A stretch of 30,602 bases of DNA from positions 1-30,602 of the forward strand of contig CALVJE010000116.1 in the NCBI GenBank assembly GCA_944331725.1, given 5' to 3'. Source of the stretch: an uncultured Bacilli bacterium. GTDB lineage: Bacteria > Bacillota_I > Bacilli_A > RF39 > UBA660. Positions 16,086 through 24,385 of this stretch are shown in pieces; position 1 is the stretch's first letter; every line of letters begins with the position of its first letter. Both the position numbers and the translations under genes were made by a program. The notes under the pieces were generated by a model, which ran no database searches, was not told the DNA's origin, and was given only the letters and a program-made list of their open reading frames with translations.

Positions 16086-17000
16086 ATGGCAAAAGGATTA
16101 GGTAAGGGGCTCGAGGCATTGTTTCAGGATACGAACGAGGCATTTGAGCACATTTACGAGAGCGGAAAGCCGTTTGAATATACCGAGGAAGAGAGAAAGA
16201 ACGCGCAGGATATGCCGCTTGAAAAGATCAAGGCAAATCCCAATCAGCCGCGTAAGAACTTTGACGAACAAGCTTTAAAAGAGCTGGCCGATTCAATCAA
16301 AAAACATGGCGTGATAATGCCGATTGTCGTAAACGATAACGACGACGGTACATACATGATCATTGCCGGCGAGCGCCGTTTCAGAGCTGCTAAACTTGCA
16401 GGCAACGCGACTATCCCTGTAATAATCAGAAAATACAGCGAAAGGGAAATTAAAGAAATTTCTCTCATTGAGAATTTACAGCGCGAAGACTTGAATCCTA
16501 TTGAGGCAGCGTCTGCAATGAAGCAGCTTATGACAGATTACAAGCTCACACAGGACGAACTTGCCGAGAGGATAGGAAAATCGCGCCCGGCTATTGCAAA
16601 TACATTGCGTCTTTTAACGCTTGCGCCTGAGGTGATTATGATGGTTTCCGAAGGAAAACTATCGGCGGGCCATGCCAGAACGCTGGTTCCTCTTTCGCCT
16701 GAGGATCAGGTAGCGTTTGCCAAAGAAGTAGTCAAAAACGCATCTTCGGTTCGTGAACTTGAAAAGAAGGTGCGTGCACATAATATTCCTCCTGAGGTCC
16801 TTGAGGAGAGGAAAAAGAAGAAGCGTGCGCTTGCTTCAATAGAGCTTAAAGATCTCGTAGAGAGGATGCGTTTTACGTTCCGTACAAAGGTCAGCCTTAT
16901 CGGCAACGATAAGAAGGGCAGGATCTACATTGATTACTATTCTCGCGATGATCTTGACAGAATCGTTGAAATTCTCGACATAATTGACAAGCAGAAGTAA
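16086..17000 (+). CDS. parB: chromosome-partitioning protein ParB/Spo0J
   Basis: A 304-residue CTP-dependent DNA clamp. The N-terminal peptide GLGKGLEALF (4-13) stimulates ParA ATPase. The CTP-binding ParB/Srx domain carries NPNQPRKNFD (51-60), GERRFRAAKLAG (95-106) and ENLQREDLNPIE (129-140). The helix-turn-helix (about 154-177, TQDELAERIGKSRPAIANTLRLL) reads parS, and the C-terminal dimerisation region follows. Four parS-like sites occur in the window. AAGGAG stands about 10 bases before the ATG at 16086. Spo0J also loads SMC at the origin. Confidence 0.97.
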   Translation: MAKGLGKGLEALFQDTNEAFEHIYESGKPFEYTEEERKNAQDMPLEKIKANPNQPRKNFDEQALKELADSIKKHGVIMPIVVNDNDDGTYMIIAGERRFRAAKLAGNATIPVIIRKYSEREIKEISLIENLQREDLNPIEAASAMKQLMTDYKLTQDELAERIGKSRPAIANTLRLLTLAPEVIMMVSEGKLSAGHARTLVPLSPEDQVAFAKEVVKNASSVRELEKKVRAHNIPPEVLEERKKKKRALASIELKDLVERMRFTFRTKVSLIGNDKKGRIYIDYYSRDDLDRIVEILDIIDKQK

Positions 17001-17035
17001 ATGCAGATTTTATAATTAACTTAAGTTTTACATAA

Positions 17036-17078
17036 ATATTTCGGCACGTTTCGTGCCGAAATATATTTTTCATTTTTT
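17036..17078 (+). terminator. parAB terminator
   Basis: Perfect 13-bp stem (17036-17048 with 17052-17064, TTT loop) followed by T-rich ATTTTTCATTTTTTAT. Lies 35 bases after the parB stop. Confidence 0.85.
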
Positions 17079-17141
17079 ATTGGCCTATTATAGCGAAAAT
17101 TTTCAAAAATTTAACGGCTAAAACCTGTAAAATCGAAAAAA

Positions 17142-17164
17142 ATTCTGTCTCAGAGGCTTTAAAT
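17142..17164 (+). repeat. dispersed 23-base repeat, copy 2
   Basis: One mismatch to copy 1 at 12848-12870. A shorter relative (ATTCTGTGTGAGAGGCT) follows at 17224-17240. Confidence 0.7.
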
Positions 17165-17305
17165 GGCAAAATTTACCTTAAATTTAATGGATTTTTCCTG
17201 GATTTTAGCCAAAATAAAGATTCATTCTGTGTGAGAGGCTGATTGTTTGCGGCCCGATTGAGCCGATTTGATTGATTTAAATAAAAATTTTAAGATACAA
17301 AGAAT

Positions 17306-18724
17306 ATGCTGGAATTTAAAAAACTTACGATAGACGATATTATTGATAACATTGATTACTTTTGTTCGTGCGGTTTTCATATGAGTGACTACTCTGCAGC
17401 TTTTAAATTTATGTGGCAGGAGTATTTCACGGAGTATTACGCCAAAGTTGAAAACTGCCTGGTATTTAAGGAATATTTCCAGGGAAGGGTGTATTTTCAT
17501 TACCCTATATCGGGCTGTAGCGAGGAAAATGAGGATAAAGCGCTCGACGCGATTGAGGAGTATTGCAGGGAAAATAATGTGCGCCTGCACTATACGTCTG
17601 TTCCCAGACAGCGCATGTATAAGATGATCGAGCGCTATGGTTCGGATATGCGCATAAATAATAAGCGGCGCTGGCGTGATTATCTGTATAATGCGCAAGA
17701 TTTTGTGACATATGCCGGAAAGAAGTTCTCCGGTCAGCGTAATCATGTAAATAAGTTTAAAAAGCTGTATCCGGATTATCAGTTCTGCACGCTCAGCGCT
17801 GCTGACAGAGAAGAGATTAAAGAGTTTTTAAAGGAATTTGCAAGGCGCCAAATCGCAAAAGGAACGACTATAGCGCGCGAAGAGTTGCAATCGGTATATA
17901 AGCTCACCGATGTTCTTGATAGCCTTAAGTTAAAGGCGGGCGGAATAAGATTGGGCGGCAAACTGATATCCTACTCGATAGGCGAGGTGTGCGGTGATCA
18001 GCTCATAGTTCATGTGGAGAAGGCTCTCACACAATACGAGGGTATATATGCAACTATGGCGCATGAATTTGCACGCCACTATGTTATGGATGGCATTAAG
18101 TATATCAACCGTGAAGATGACTCTGGTGACGCCGGGCTCAGGAAGAGTAAGCTGCAGTATAACCCGGCAGAGCTTGTAGACAAGTTCAATGTGTATCCTC
18201 ATCGAGCAATTGATTCGGTCATGCACAACCCTGAGCTTAAGAGCGAGAGGCTGGTCATACGCGAGATCACTGATATAAATGCCAACGATTTGTTCAGGCT
18301 TGAGTTTGATGAGGAGCGCAATAAATATTGGGGTTACAACTGGCGTGAGCACTGTTCAGGTGAGGTAACTCCGGAATATTTCCTGCGCGGTATTCGCGAG
18401 GACTTCAAAAACAAGGAGGAGATGCCGCTTGGAATATTTTTTGACGGGATTTTTGTCGGTGAAGTTGTTTTGCACAATTTCGGCTACAGAAACGACTGTG
18501 AAATAGGTGTTCGGCTTCTTCCTGAATTTGAAGGCAAGGGAATAGCTAAGGAGGCATTGCTTGCAATGATGCACTATGCCTTTTTCACGCTTGATGTCGA
18601 CACGGTGCTTGCAAAATGCTATAAAGAGAATGTTCGCAGCCGAAGGAGTTTGCTTTCTGCAGGCATGAAGGAGTGCGGGGAAGACGCTAAGTTCTATTTC
18701 TTCAGAAAAACTGCGGCAATGTGA
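17306..18724 (+). CDS. DUF2156-like acyl/aminoacyl-transferase domain fused to a GNAT acetyltransferase
   Basis: A 472-residue two-domain protein. Residues 1-300 fit the DUF2156 family (related to the C-terminal domain of phosphatidylglycerol lysyltransferases), with KKFSGQRNHVNKFKK (139-153), GGIRLGGKLISYSIGE (212-227) and IKYINREDDSGDAGLRKSKLQYNP (264-287) as signature segments. Residues about 314-470 are a GNAT domain starting SERLVIREI. It has ADLF-like helix 1, a strand pair (PLGIFFDGIFVGEVVLH), the acetyl-CoA loop EFEGKGIAKEAL (407-418) and a RRSLLSAGM terminal helix. The substrate cannot be told from sequence. The ATG at 17306 has only a weak AAAG before it. It is expressed apart from parAB, after the terminator. 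Confidence 0.85.
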   Translation: MLEFKKLTIDDIIDNIDYFCSCGFHMSDYSAAFKFMWQEYFTEYYAKVENCLVFKEYFQGRVYFHYPISGCSEENEDKALDAIEEYCRENNVRLHYTSVPRQRMYKMIERYGSDMRINNKRRWRDYLYNAQDFVTYAGKKFSGQRNHVNKFKKLYPDYQFCTLSAADREEIKEFLKEFARRQIAKGTTIAREELQSVYKLTDVLDSLKLKAGGIRLGGKLISYSIGEVCGDQLIVHVEKALTQYEGIYATMAHEFARHYVMDGIKYINREDDSGDAGLRKSKLQYNPAELVDKFNVYPHRAIDSVMHNPELKSERLVIREITDINANDLFRLEFDEERNKYWGYNWREHCSGEVTPEYFLRGIREDFKNKEEMPLGIFFDGIFVGEVVLHNFGYRNDCEIGVRLLPEFEGKGIAKEALLAMMHYAFFTLDVDTVLAKCYKENVRSRRSLLSAGMKECGEDAKFYFFRKTAAM

Positions 18725-18766
18725 TCTGCTTATGACGATTAATTGAGTTCATGCAGCATAGTTGCG

Positions 18767-18782
18767 CGTTTCACGGGAAACA
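18767..18782. promoter_or_regulatory. parS-like site 4
   Basis: CGTTTCACGGGAAACA; its reverse complement TGTTTCCCGTGAAACG is one base from sites 2 and 3 (two from the consensus). It lies in the gap after the DUF2156-GNAT gene. Confidence 0.75.
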
Positions 18783-18853
18783 ATTTATGCATAGTGCATA
18801 ATATGGTGGTGGCGCAATGCATAATCATTTCGTGTCATACAAAGGTGAAAAAC

Positions 18854-19129
18854 ATGGATGAAAAATTTTTGATAAAGGCCATTGTGTTCAACACCTGTTG
18901 GGTGTTATGGATAGCACTTTCTGTATTTTTCGGGTATCTCATAGCCGTCCGATATTTTGCCGATAATATCCTCATCTTTATTCCGTTCAGTTTGATTTTC
19001 ATGGCAGCAGGTGGAATTGCGGCTTTCTTTGCATATCGCATTTTATTCAAAAATACCGGCAAAGAATCAGTCGGGCAGAATGCCGAGCATGATAGTAAGG
19101 CTAATAACAAAGAAAATTCTGACACATAA
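18854..19129 (+). CDS. small two-TM membrane protein
   Basis: A 91-residue protein with two hydrophobic helices, about 6-28 (LIKAIVFNTCWVLWIALSVFFGYLI) and 36-62 (NILIFIPFSLIFMAAGGIAAFFAYRIL), and a hydrophilic C-terminal tail (KNTGKESVGQNAEHDSKANNKENSDT). The ATG at 18854 is preferred over 18743 because AAAGGTGA stands before it and because the earlier start would overlap the parS-like site. Family not recognised. A strong hairpin follows. Confidence 0.6.
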   Translation: MDEKFLIKAIVFNTCWVLWIALSVFFGYLIAVRYFADNILIFIPFSLIFMAAGGIAAFFAYRILFKNTGKESVGQNAEHDSKANNKENSDT

Positions 19130-19151
19130 TTTGAGATGTATTTTAACGGCG

Positions 19152-19188
19152 AAGACCTCATGCGGAATTATTCCGCATGAGGTCTTTC
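19152..19188 (+). terminator. terminator-like perfect hairpin
   Basis: Perfect 16-bp stem (19152-19167 with 19171-19186, loop TTA) followed by only a short T run. It lies 22 bases after the small membrane protein gene; probably terminates that transcript. Confidence 0.65.
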
Positions 19189-19311
19189 AAGCATGTTCGT
19201 CAATTAAGATAATGCTGACTATTAAAATAACGCAAAATCACAGTTATATTGTCGAAAAATTGATAAAAAGTAAAGATATATTGTCAACCATGTTTGATTT
19301 TACGCAATGGT

Positions 19312-20169
19312 TCATTTGCCTGTCTGGGCGTTTACTATACTCATGAACCATTCTACCGTCGAAGGGTCATAGTGAGAGAAGAACGCGCTTTCGCCTTCGT
19401 CCAGAGCCGAAAGTGCGGACATGTCGCTCTCGGAGAGCTTGAAGTCGAATACGTTGAGATTTTCCTCCATTCTTTCGCGGCGGACGGACTTTGGTATAAC
19501 GATAACCCCGCTCTGTATCAGATATCTCAGAGCTGTCTGGGCGACAGTTTTGCCGTACTTTTCGCCGACGGCCATTACAGTAGGGTTGGTAAAAAAGTCC
19601 TTCCTGCCCTCGACGAAGGGGCCCCAGCTCTCGTGGGCGATGCCGTACTTCTCCATCACGGCGAGGGCGGCCTTCTGCTGCTGGAAGATGTGCGTTTCGA
19701 CCTGGTTGACCGCGGGCTTTATCTCGCAGAAGTTGTTTATGTCGATCAGCCTGTCGGGGTAGAAGTTTGAAACGCCGATGGCGCGCACCTTGCCGTCGCG
19801 GCAGGCCTTCTCCATGGCGCGGTAGGTGCCGTAATAGTCGCCGAACGGCTGATGAATGAGCAGCAGATCTATATAGTCGGTCTTGAGTTCCCTCAGAGAG
19901 GTTTCGATAGATCTTGCCGCGGCCTGTTCGCCGGCGTTGGTTATCCATACTTTTGTCGTTATGAAAAACTGGTCGCGGCTTATTCCGCTCTTTTTAACGG
20001 CGTTGCCTACGCCGCTTTCGTTAGCATACGCCTGAGCGGTGTCGATCGAACGATATCCGACGGATATTGCGTCGGAGACGCATCTTTCGCACTCGGCAGG
20101 GTCGACCTGATATACGCCGTAGCCCAGGACCGGCATTTTTACTCCGTTGTTTAAAAGTCTGTATTCCAT
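19312..20169 (-). CDS. aldo/keto reductase
   Basis: A 285-residue NADPH-dependent (beta/alpha)8-barrel oxidoreductase of the 2,5-diketo-gluconate reductase-like group. The catalytic tetrad is complete: Asp43, Tyr48, Lys73 and His106. Family signatures are GYRSIDTAQAYANESGVG (38-55), LLLIHQPFGDYYGTYRAMEK, GVSNF and IPKSVRRERMEENLNVFDFKLS. One small oddity is GIAHESWGPFVEGRKDFF, typical of AKR5-like enzymes. AAGGAG precedes the ATG. It is divergent from a LysR regulator that is likely to control it. The physiological substrate cannot be inferred. Confidence 0.93.
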   Translation of the reverse strand: MEYRLLNNGVKMPVLGYGVYQVDPAECERCVSDAISVGYRSIDTAQAYANESGVGNAVKKSGISRDQFFITTKVWITNAGEQAAARSIETSLRELKTDYIDLLLIHQPFGDYYGTYRAMEKACRDGKVRAIGVSNFYPDRLIDINNFCEIKPAVNQVETHIFQQQKAALAVMEKYGIAHESWGPFVEGRKDFFTNPTVMAVGEKYGKTVAQTALRYLIQSGVIVIPKSVRRERMEENLNVFDFKLSESDMSALSALDEGESAFFSHYDPSTVEWFMSIVNAQTGK

Positions 20170-20201
20170 ATAGTTTCTCCTTAAATTTTATTTGCAAATT
20201 A

Positions 20202-20230
20202 ATTATATACCGCCGTCGCTTGATTGTCCA
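20202..20230 (-). promoter_or_regulatory. promoter of the aldo/keto reductase gene
   Basis: On the minus strand TGGACA (20225-20230) and TATAAT (20202-20207) are 17 bases apart, about 33 bases upstream of the ATG. Five of six -35 positions and a perfect -10. Confidence 0.7.
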
Positions 20231-20252
20231 TTTGATAAATGTTATAATTATA

Positions 20253-20288
20253 TTAACTAAAAGTAAATAAGACCGCTGTTTTAGTTAA
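20253..20288. promoter_or_regulatory. inverted repeat, candidate LysR operator
   Basis: TTAACTAAAA (20253-20262) and TTTTAGTTAA (20279-20288) form a perfect 10-base inverted repeat with a 16-base spacer between the divergent aldo/keto reductase and LysR genes. It lies just upstream of the reductase -35. This is the position expected for a LysR-type binding site. Confidence 0.5.
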
Positions 20289-20413
20289 ATTAGTTAACGG
20301 CAATATCAGGCTGGCTGGCGGCGGCGCACGCGGTCCCGACGCATATATTTTTCATGCGGTTGTTGCCGTAAATATCCGGCTGTTTACAGGAAAAAATTAA
20401 TTGGAGCGGTAAT

Positions 20414-21325
20414 ATGCCGCAAATAACGGGGGTAATCGTGCTTGAAAGCTTAAAAATTTTTGTCGCGGCCGCAGAATCCGGCAGTATAAACAGGGCGGCG
20501 GAGGCCTGTTTTATTACCCCGCCTGCGGCGATGAAGAGGCTGAATGCGCTGGAGGATGAACCGGGAGTTAAACTGCTTGCGCGCAGCGGAAAGGGAGTGG
20601 CTCTCACGCGCGCAGGTGAGAGCTATCTTAGTGACGCCGTTGCAATCCTGAAGGCAGCGGAGGAGGCGACTGCACGCGCCCGCCGTGCCGCCGTAGGCAG
20701 CGTTTCTGTGCGCGCGGGCACTTCGATACTCAATCCCTGCAAACCGCTGATCGATATCTGGAACGGGTGCGCAGCCGAGTATCCGCAGTACCGCATAGAG
20801 ATCGTGCCTTTTACCGACAGCGTTGCCGAACTTTCGGAAATTTATGCGCACATGGGGCGCAGGTTCGACGTGATGTTCGGGGTTTATGACTCCGGAGAGT
20901 TGCAGCTCCCCTTCAAAATGCTCGAGCTCGGTAGGACGGGCTTCTGCATGGCCGTGCCGCGCGGGCACAGACTGGCGGATAAGGGCATGATCGAGCCTGA
21001 AGATCTGCGCGGCGAACGCATAATAATAGTGCGGCTGGGCAGGAGCCCCGTCGTCGACGGCGTGAGGAGCATACTTGCGAAGGTGCCGGGTACCGTGCTT
21101 GAAGATTCGCCCGAATACTACGATATCGGCGTGTTCAACCGCTGCGTGGCCGAGGGCGTGCTGCTCTTGTCGCTCGATTACTGGAAGGACGTGCACCCGT
21201 CTATCGTCTCCGTTCCGCTCAAGGTTAACGCCTCGCAGGCATACGGAATAATATATGCCGCAGACGCCCCCGCCGAGGTGCGTAAATTCATCTCTGCAGT
21301 GGAGGAGCAGGCGCGCCGCGGCTGA
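20414..21325 (+). CDS. LysR-family transcriptional regulator
   Basis: A 303-residue LysR-type regulator. An N-terminal winged helix-turn-helix (LESLKIFVAAAESGSINRAAEACFITPPAAMKRLNALED) is followed by the linker helix and a periplasmic-binding-protein-like effector domain (about 95-300). Start choice is open: ATG at 20414 (GGAG seven bases before) or GTG at 20438 (GGGGG five bases before). The second gives the more usual LysR N-terminus starting at LESLKIF. The divergent aldo/keto reductase is the probable target. A strong terminator lies 343 bases downstream. Confidence 0.9.
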   Translation: MPQITGVIVLESLKIFVAAAESGSINRAAEACFITPPAAMKRLNALEDEPGVKLLARSGKGVALTRAGESYLSDAVAILKAAEEATARARRAAVGSVSVRAGTSILNPCKPLIDIWNGCAAEYPQYRIEIVPFTDSVAELSEIYAHMGRRFDVMFGVYDSGELQLPFKMLELGRTGFCMAVPRGHRLADKGMIEPEDLRGERIIIVRLGRSPVVDGVRSILAKVPGTVLEDSPEYYDIGVFNRCVAEGVLLLSLDYWKDVHPSIVSVPLKVNASQAYGIIYAADAPAEVRKFISAVEEQARRG

Positions 21326-21361
21326 TAGACGGCCTTATAATCTTGGCCCGCAGTATATTCG

Positions 21362-21639
21362 ATTGCCCCGCATATATCCCGTGATCAACCGCCTTTTCAG
21401 ATATTCTGCCGCAGGTAAAAACGCAATAGTTGCGGCATATATCAGGGGTAATCTGGCAGAGCATTATTTTGCCGCCGCATAAACAGCTTGGTTGCGGCAT
21501 ATGTGCCGCTCATTTAAGTTAATTCGGGCATATATGCGGGGGTAAATATTTTTTCAGAGCGGATACAACAGCGGATACATAATATCTGCGGCATATTTCC
21601 GTGCAAAATGCAATAGTTGCGGCATATATGCGGGGCAAT
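21362..21639. mobile_element. small non-coding element bounded by perfect 16-base inverted repeats
   Basis: ATTGCCCCGCATATAT (21362-21377) and its exact reverse complement (21624-21639) bracket 246 bases with no ORF. The right end belongs to a direct repeat: the 20 bases at 21423-21442 recur at 21610-21629. Further copies of TTGCGGCATAT (21492-21502) and CATATATGCGGGG (from about 21530) lie inside. This is a miniature-transposon-like or internally duplicated repeat. No target duplication could be seen. Confidence 0.5.
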
Positions 21640-21668
21640 TTTTATGCAAAATTTCCCGCAAACGGTTT

Positions 21669-21713
21669 GGGCGGGGCAGATTTGCAAACGCAGATCTGCC
21701 CCGCCCGTTTTTA
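21669..21713 (+). terminator. intrinsic terminator downstream of the LysR gene
   Basis: 17-bp GC-rich stem with one G-T pair (21669-21685 with 21690-21706, loop AAAC) followed by GTTTTTA on the plus strand. Confidence 0.85.
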
Positions 21714-21748
21714 TTCAGCCCGCAATATGGTTGATTTAAAGTTTTTTG

Positions 21749-23566
21749 TTACATCAGCTGTGTGCCAACAACGGTAAATACGTCGAGTTCCGTGCCCGTG
21801 TCCGCATCTAGATAGACGTAGTATTTTCTCCCGCCGTAAGTTCCGCAGAACTCGTATGCCAGTTTTTCGTTTCCGTCCTTGGGGATTATCGCCAGCCGGG
21901 AAGACTCTGTCTCCAGCATGCCTCCCAGCTTCTTCTCTGCCTGAGCCTTTGAGAGTGCGGGTTCGGCTATATTCCTTTCGGTATGGTTGAGAACATAGGG
22001 CAGCGCCTCCAGGCCGGTCACTATGCCGCGTTCTTCGCACACTTTGACCTTTATCATGTCGGGATATACCGCCGCGCCGTTTTGCTCGTATACATAGTTC
22101 AGGTCGCACGTCGTGCCGCTTTCAGACTCCCATACGCAGATCATACGGTCATATCCCGCGGTCTTTAAGAAATTCTGCGCGATCGTCTTGCAGTTTTCCG
22201 CCGAGAAATTGTGCTCCGAGCAATCTTTATAGCTGTCGAACATTACAAGTTTGCCTCCGGCCTTGGACACCTGCGCGAAGTATTCGTCGCCGTCTTCGGT
22301 GGTCATGCGCACGTTGAACACGGTGAGCTGTTCTGCCACCGCCTCGCCCGTGCATTTCGTCTCCTGTACGCCGTAGCCGTCGAACCACTGCATGCACAGT
22401 TCCTCGGCGCGGCCCTGCGATATTTCCTCAAGGCCGTCGATGTCCTTTGCGCTCACTTTTTCGGTATTTTCTGCAAAGGGGCCGTCGTATATCTCTTTGG
22501 GCGTCTCCACGGCGGGATCTACATAGCCTTCAAATCCCTTAAACATTGCGCCCTTGCCGGCAAGCGCCGCCATCATGTCCTTTTCGTTCATTTCGCCCGT
22601 CAGCCCGTTCAAAAATTCCTTGAGCTGTCTGTTGCATTCGTACATATATTCTATGCCCGCTTTCTGCGAGGAGGACAGGCTGTTGCCGTCTGCCACGGCG
22701 ACAAGCATGCCCTGTGCGCTTTCGCCCACCTTGTTGATGAATGCCGTCATGCTTCGGGTAAGTTCGCCCGCAACGGGCAGGCGCTCTATGGCGCTTTCGG
22801 CGAGCTCGCTCTCTATCGCGATATCGGTGAATATCCTCGTTCTGTCGCCCGCTGAGGAGGACACTCTCGCCTTTGCGAGGTTGGAATCGAGGTTATCGAT
22901 TATGGCGTTCAGCTCGTAGAGGGAGTGGGTGGTATCCGAAGCCATGTCCGCCTGCATACCGTTCATATTTATCCAGCCGAACGTCAGCATGGTGCCCAGG
23001 GCGAGGGTGGATGCGCCGAGCGCTATCACCGCCGCCAGCCAGCCGCCGAAGCCGGGCGCGCGGTCCTTCTTCTGTTTGCGCTTTTCGGCCTTTACCTTTA
23101 AATCGTGTTCGCGTTTGGCTATTTTCGCGTTCAGCCTGGCCTCGCGCTTTGCCTTTGCCGCCTCGGCCCTGGCAAGCCCCGCCTGTTTTTTGTCTTCGGC
23201 CCTCTGCTGCGCCGATTTATTTTTAAGTTGCTCTCTCCGTTCGAGCCGCTTTTCGCGGCGTTCCTGCTGCCTGTCCTTCATGGCGGCGGCGCGTTCCTCC
23301 GATTTCTGCTTGTGTTCCAGCTTCTTTTCCATTCGTTTCTGTTCTCTTTCCGCTCTGAGTCTGGCAGCTTCTAGTTTGCGTTCCTCTTTCCTTGTGAGCT
23401 CTGCGCTCTCTTCCCGCTGCGTATGCAGGGTTTCGCCCTTAGCCGCAGTTTTTTCGGCGCTCTTTGCAGTGCGCTTTGTCTTTGCGCCTTCGCTCCTCTT
23501 CGCGGCCGGCTTCTTCTCAAGGCTCTCCGCCTTTTTTGCCCCGCTAGATAAGTTTTTCTCGCTCAT
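21749..23566 (-). CDS. ypeB: germination protein YpeB with long charged N-terminal extension
   Basis: A 605-residue YpeB, the partner required for SleB function in cortex hydrolysis during germination. A membrane helix at about 175-199 is followed by the extracytoplasmic part, with a first helical region (about 200-380) and PepSY-like repeats (about 390-605; ISQGRAEELCMQWFDGYG, FSAENCKTIAQNFLKTAGY, LSKAQAEKKLGGMLE). Ahead of the helix are about 170 residues of Lys/Glu/Arg/Ala-rich sequence (repeated RREKRLERREQL-like units), predicted as one long cytoplasmic coiled coil and not part of typical YpeB (about 450 residues). It starts ten bases after the sleB stop, so it is co-transcribed with sleB. 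Confidence 0.9.
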   Translation of the reverse strand: MSEKNLSSGAKKAESLEKKPAAKRSEGAKTKRTAKSAEKTAAKGETLHTQREESAELTRKEERKLEAARLRAEREQKRMEKKLEHKQKSEERAAAMKDRQQERREKRLERREQLKNKSAQQRAEDKKQAGLARAEAAKAKREARLNAKIAKREHDLKVKAEKRKQKKDRAPGFGGWLAAVIALGASTLALGTMLTFGWINMNGMQADMASDTTHSLYELNAIIDNLDSNLAKARVSSSAGDRTRIFTDIAIESELAESAIERLPVAGELTRSMTAFINKVGESAQGMLVAVADGNSLSSSQKAGIEYMYECNRQLKEFLNGLTGEMNEKDMMAALAGKGAMFKGFEGYVDPAVETPKEIYDGPFAENTEKVSAKDIDGLEEISQGRAEELCMQWFDGYGVQETKCTGEAVAEQLTVFNVRMTTEDGDEYFAQVSKAGGKLVMFDSYKDCSEHNFSAENCKTIAQNFLKTAGYDRMICVWESESGTTCDLNYVYEQNGAAVYPDMIKVKVCEERGIVTGLEALPYVLNHTERNIAEPALSKAQAEKKLGGMLETESSRLAIIPKDGNEKLAYEFCGTYGGRKYYVYLDADTGTELDVFTVVGTQLM

Positions 23567-23576
23567 TCATACCCTC

Positions 23577-24329
23577 CTATATCGCAAAGACGTGTCTGCC
23601 GATGGTCGTGACCGTCTGCCGTGAAAAAATCCAGCTGCTCGTTGCCGTCGCCGGGTTGTAGTAGTACAGGCACCCGTAAGTCGGATCCCATCCGTTCATC
23701 GCGTCGCGCGCGGCGTTGATCGCCGTCTGGTTCGGCGTTAAATTTATCTGCCCGTCGTCCACGGCGGTGAAGGCGCCCTTCTGGTAGATGACGCCCGAAA
23801 TGGTGTTGGGAAACTGCGAAGATTTCACTCTGTTCAAAACGACGGCGCCCACGGCCACCTGACCGGTGTAACTCTCGCCGCGCGCCTCGCCGTATATGCA
23901 TTTTGCCAGCAGATACAGATCTGAACTGGTGTAGTCGCCTTCGCCGCCGGACGAGCCGCCCGAGCCGCCCTGATCGCTGTCACCGTTCTCCAGAACGCGG
24001 ACAGAATCGTTCATCCCGAGCGCTGCGTAGGTCGCCTTTCCGCATATACCGTCGGCAGAGAGCCCGTTTTTCTGCTGGAAATATTTCACCGCCTTGACGG
24101 TGGCGGGGCCGTATATGCCGTCGACATTGCCGTCGTAATACCCCCAGTTTTTAAGCCTGCGCTGAACTTCTTTCACTTCGCCCCCGCGCGCGCCCTGTTT
24201 GAGTATCGCCGCATATGCCGCAGGTTCGGCGGTAAAATTATGGCCGCTTCTGGCCGCGTACGCCGCCCCTCCGGCACACACCGCCGCCGCAGACAGCACG
24301 GTAACAATTGTTTTTAGTGCCTTGTTCAT
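23577..24329 (-). CDS. sleB: spore cortex-lytic enzyme SleB
   Basis: A 250-residue secreted lytic transglycosylase that cleaves spore-cortex peptidoglycan. Order: signal peptide (about 1-27, VLSAAAVCAGGAAYAA), a PG_binding_1 domain (about 45-105, GARGGEVKEVQRRLKNWGYY), a Gly/Ser-rich linker (about 112-135), and the Hydrolase_2 catalytic domain (137-250) with IYGEARGESYTGQVAVGAVVLNR. Glu148 is the likely catalytic acid. AGGAGG before the ATG at 24329 decides the start over 24389. It is followed ten bases later by ypeB and preceded by spoIIR on the same strand. Confidence 0.95.
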   Translation of the reverse strand: MNKALKTIVTVLSAAAVCAGGAAYAARSGHNFTAEPAAYAAILKQGARGGEVKEVQRRLKNWGYYDGNVDGIYGPATVKAVKYFQQKNGLSADGICGKATYAALGMNDSVRVLENGDSDQGGSGGSSGGEGDYTSSDLYLLAKCIYGEARGESYTGQVAVGAVVLNRVKSSQFPNTISGVIYQKGAFTAVDDGQINLTPNQTAINAARDAMNGWDPTYGCLYYYNPATATSSWIFSRQTVTTIGRHVFAI

Positions 24330-24385
24330 TCTTCCTCCTGTTAAAAAAACACCTGCGGCCAAGGCAATTGACCGCCATATATGTG

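Larger units (their letters stand above)
17001..17305. other. parB-downstream non-coding region
   Basis: Contains the parB terminator (17036-17064), the two downstream copies of the dispersed repeat (17142-17164 and 17224-17240) and otherwise AT-rich DNA. No gene is visible. Confidence 0.6.

Noticed and set aside
22929..23624. Long plus-strand ORF over ypeB
   Set aside because: Antisense shadow of the Lys/Glu/Arg-rich coiled coil; Ser/Ala/Leu-rich composition is typical of such shadows.
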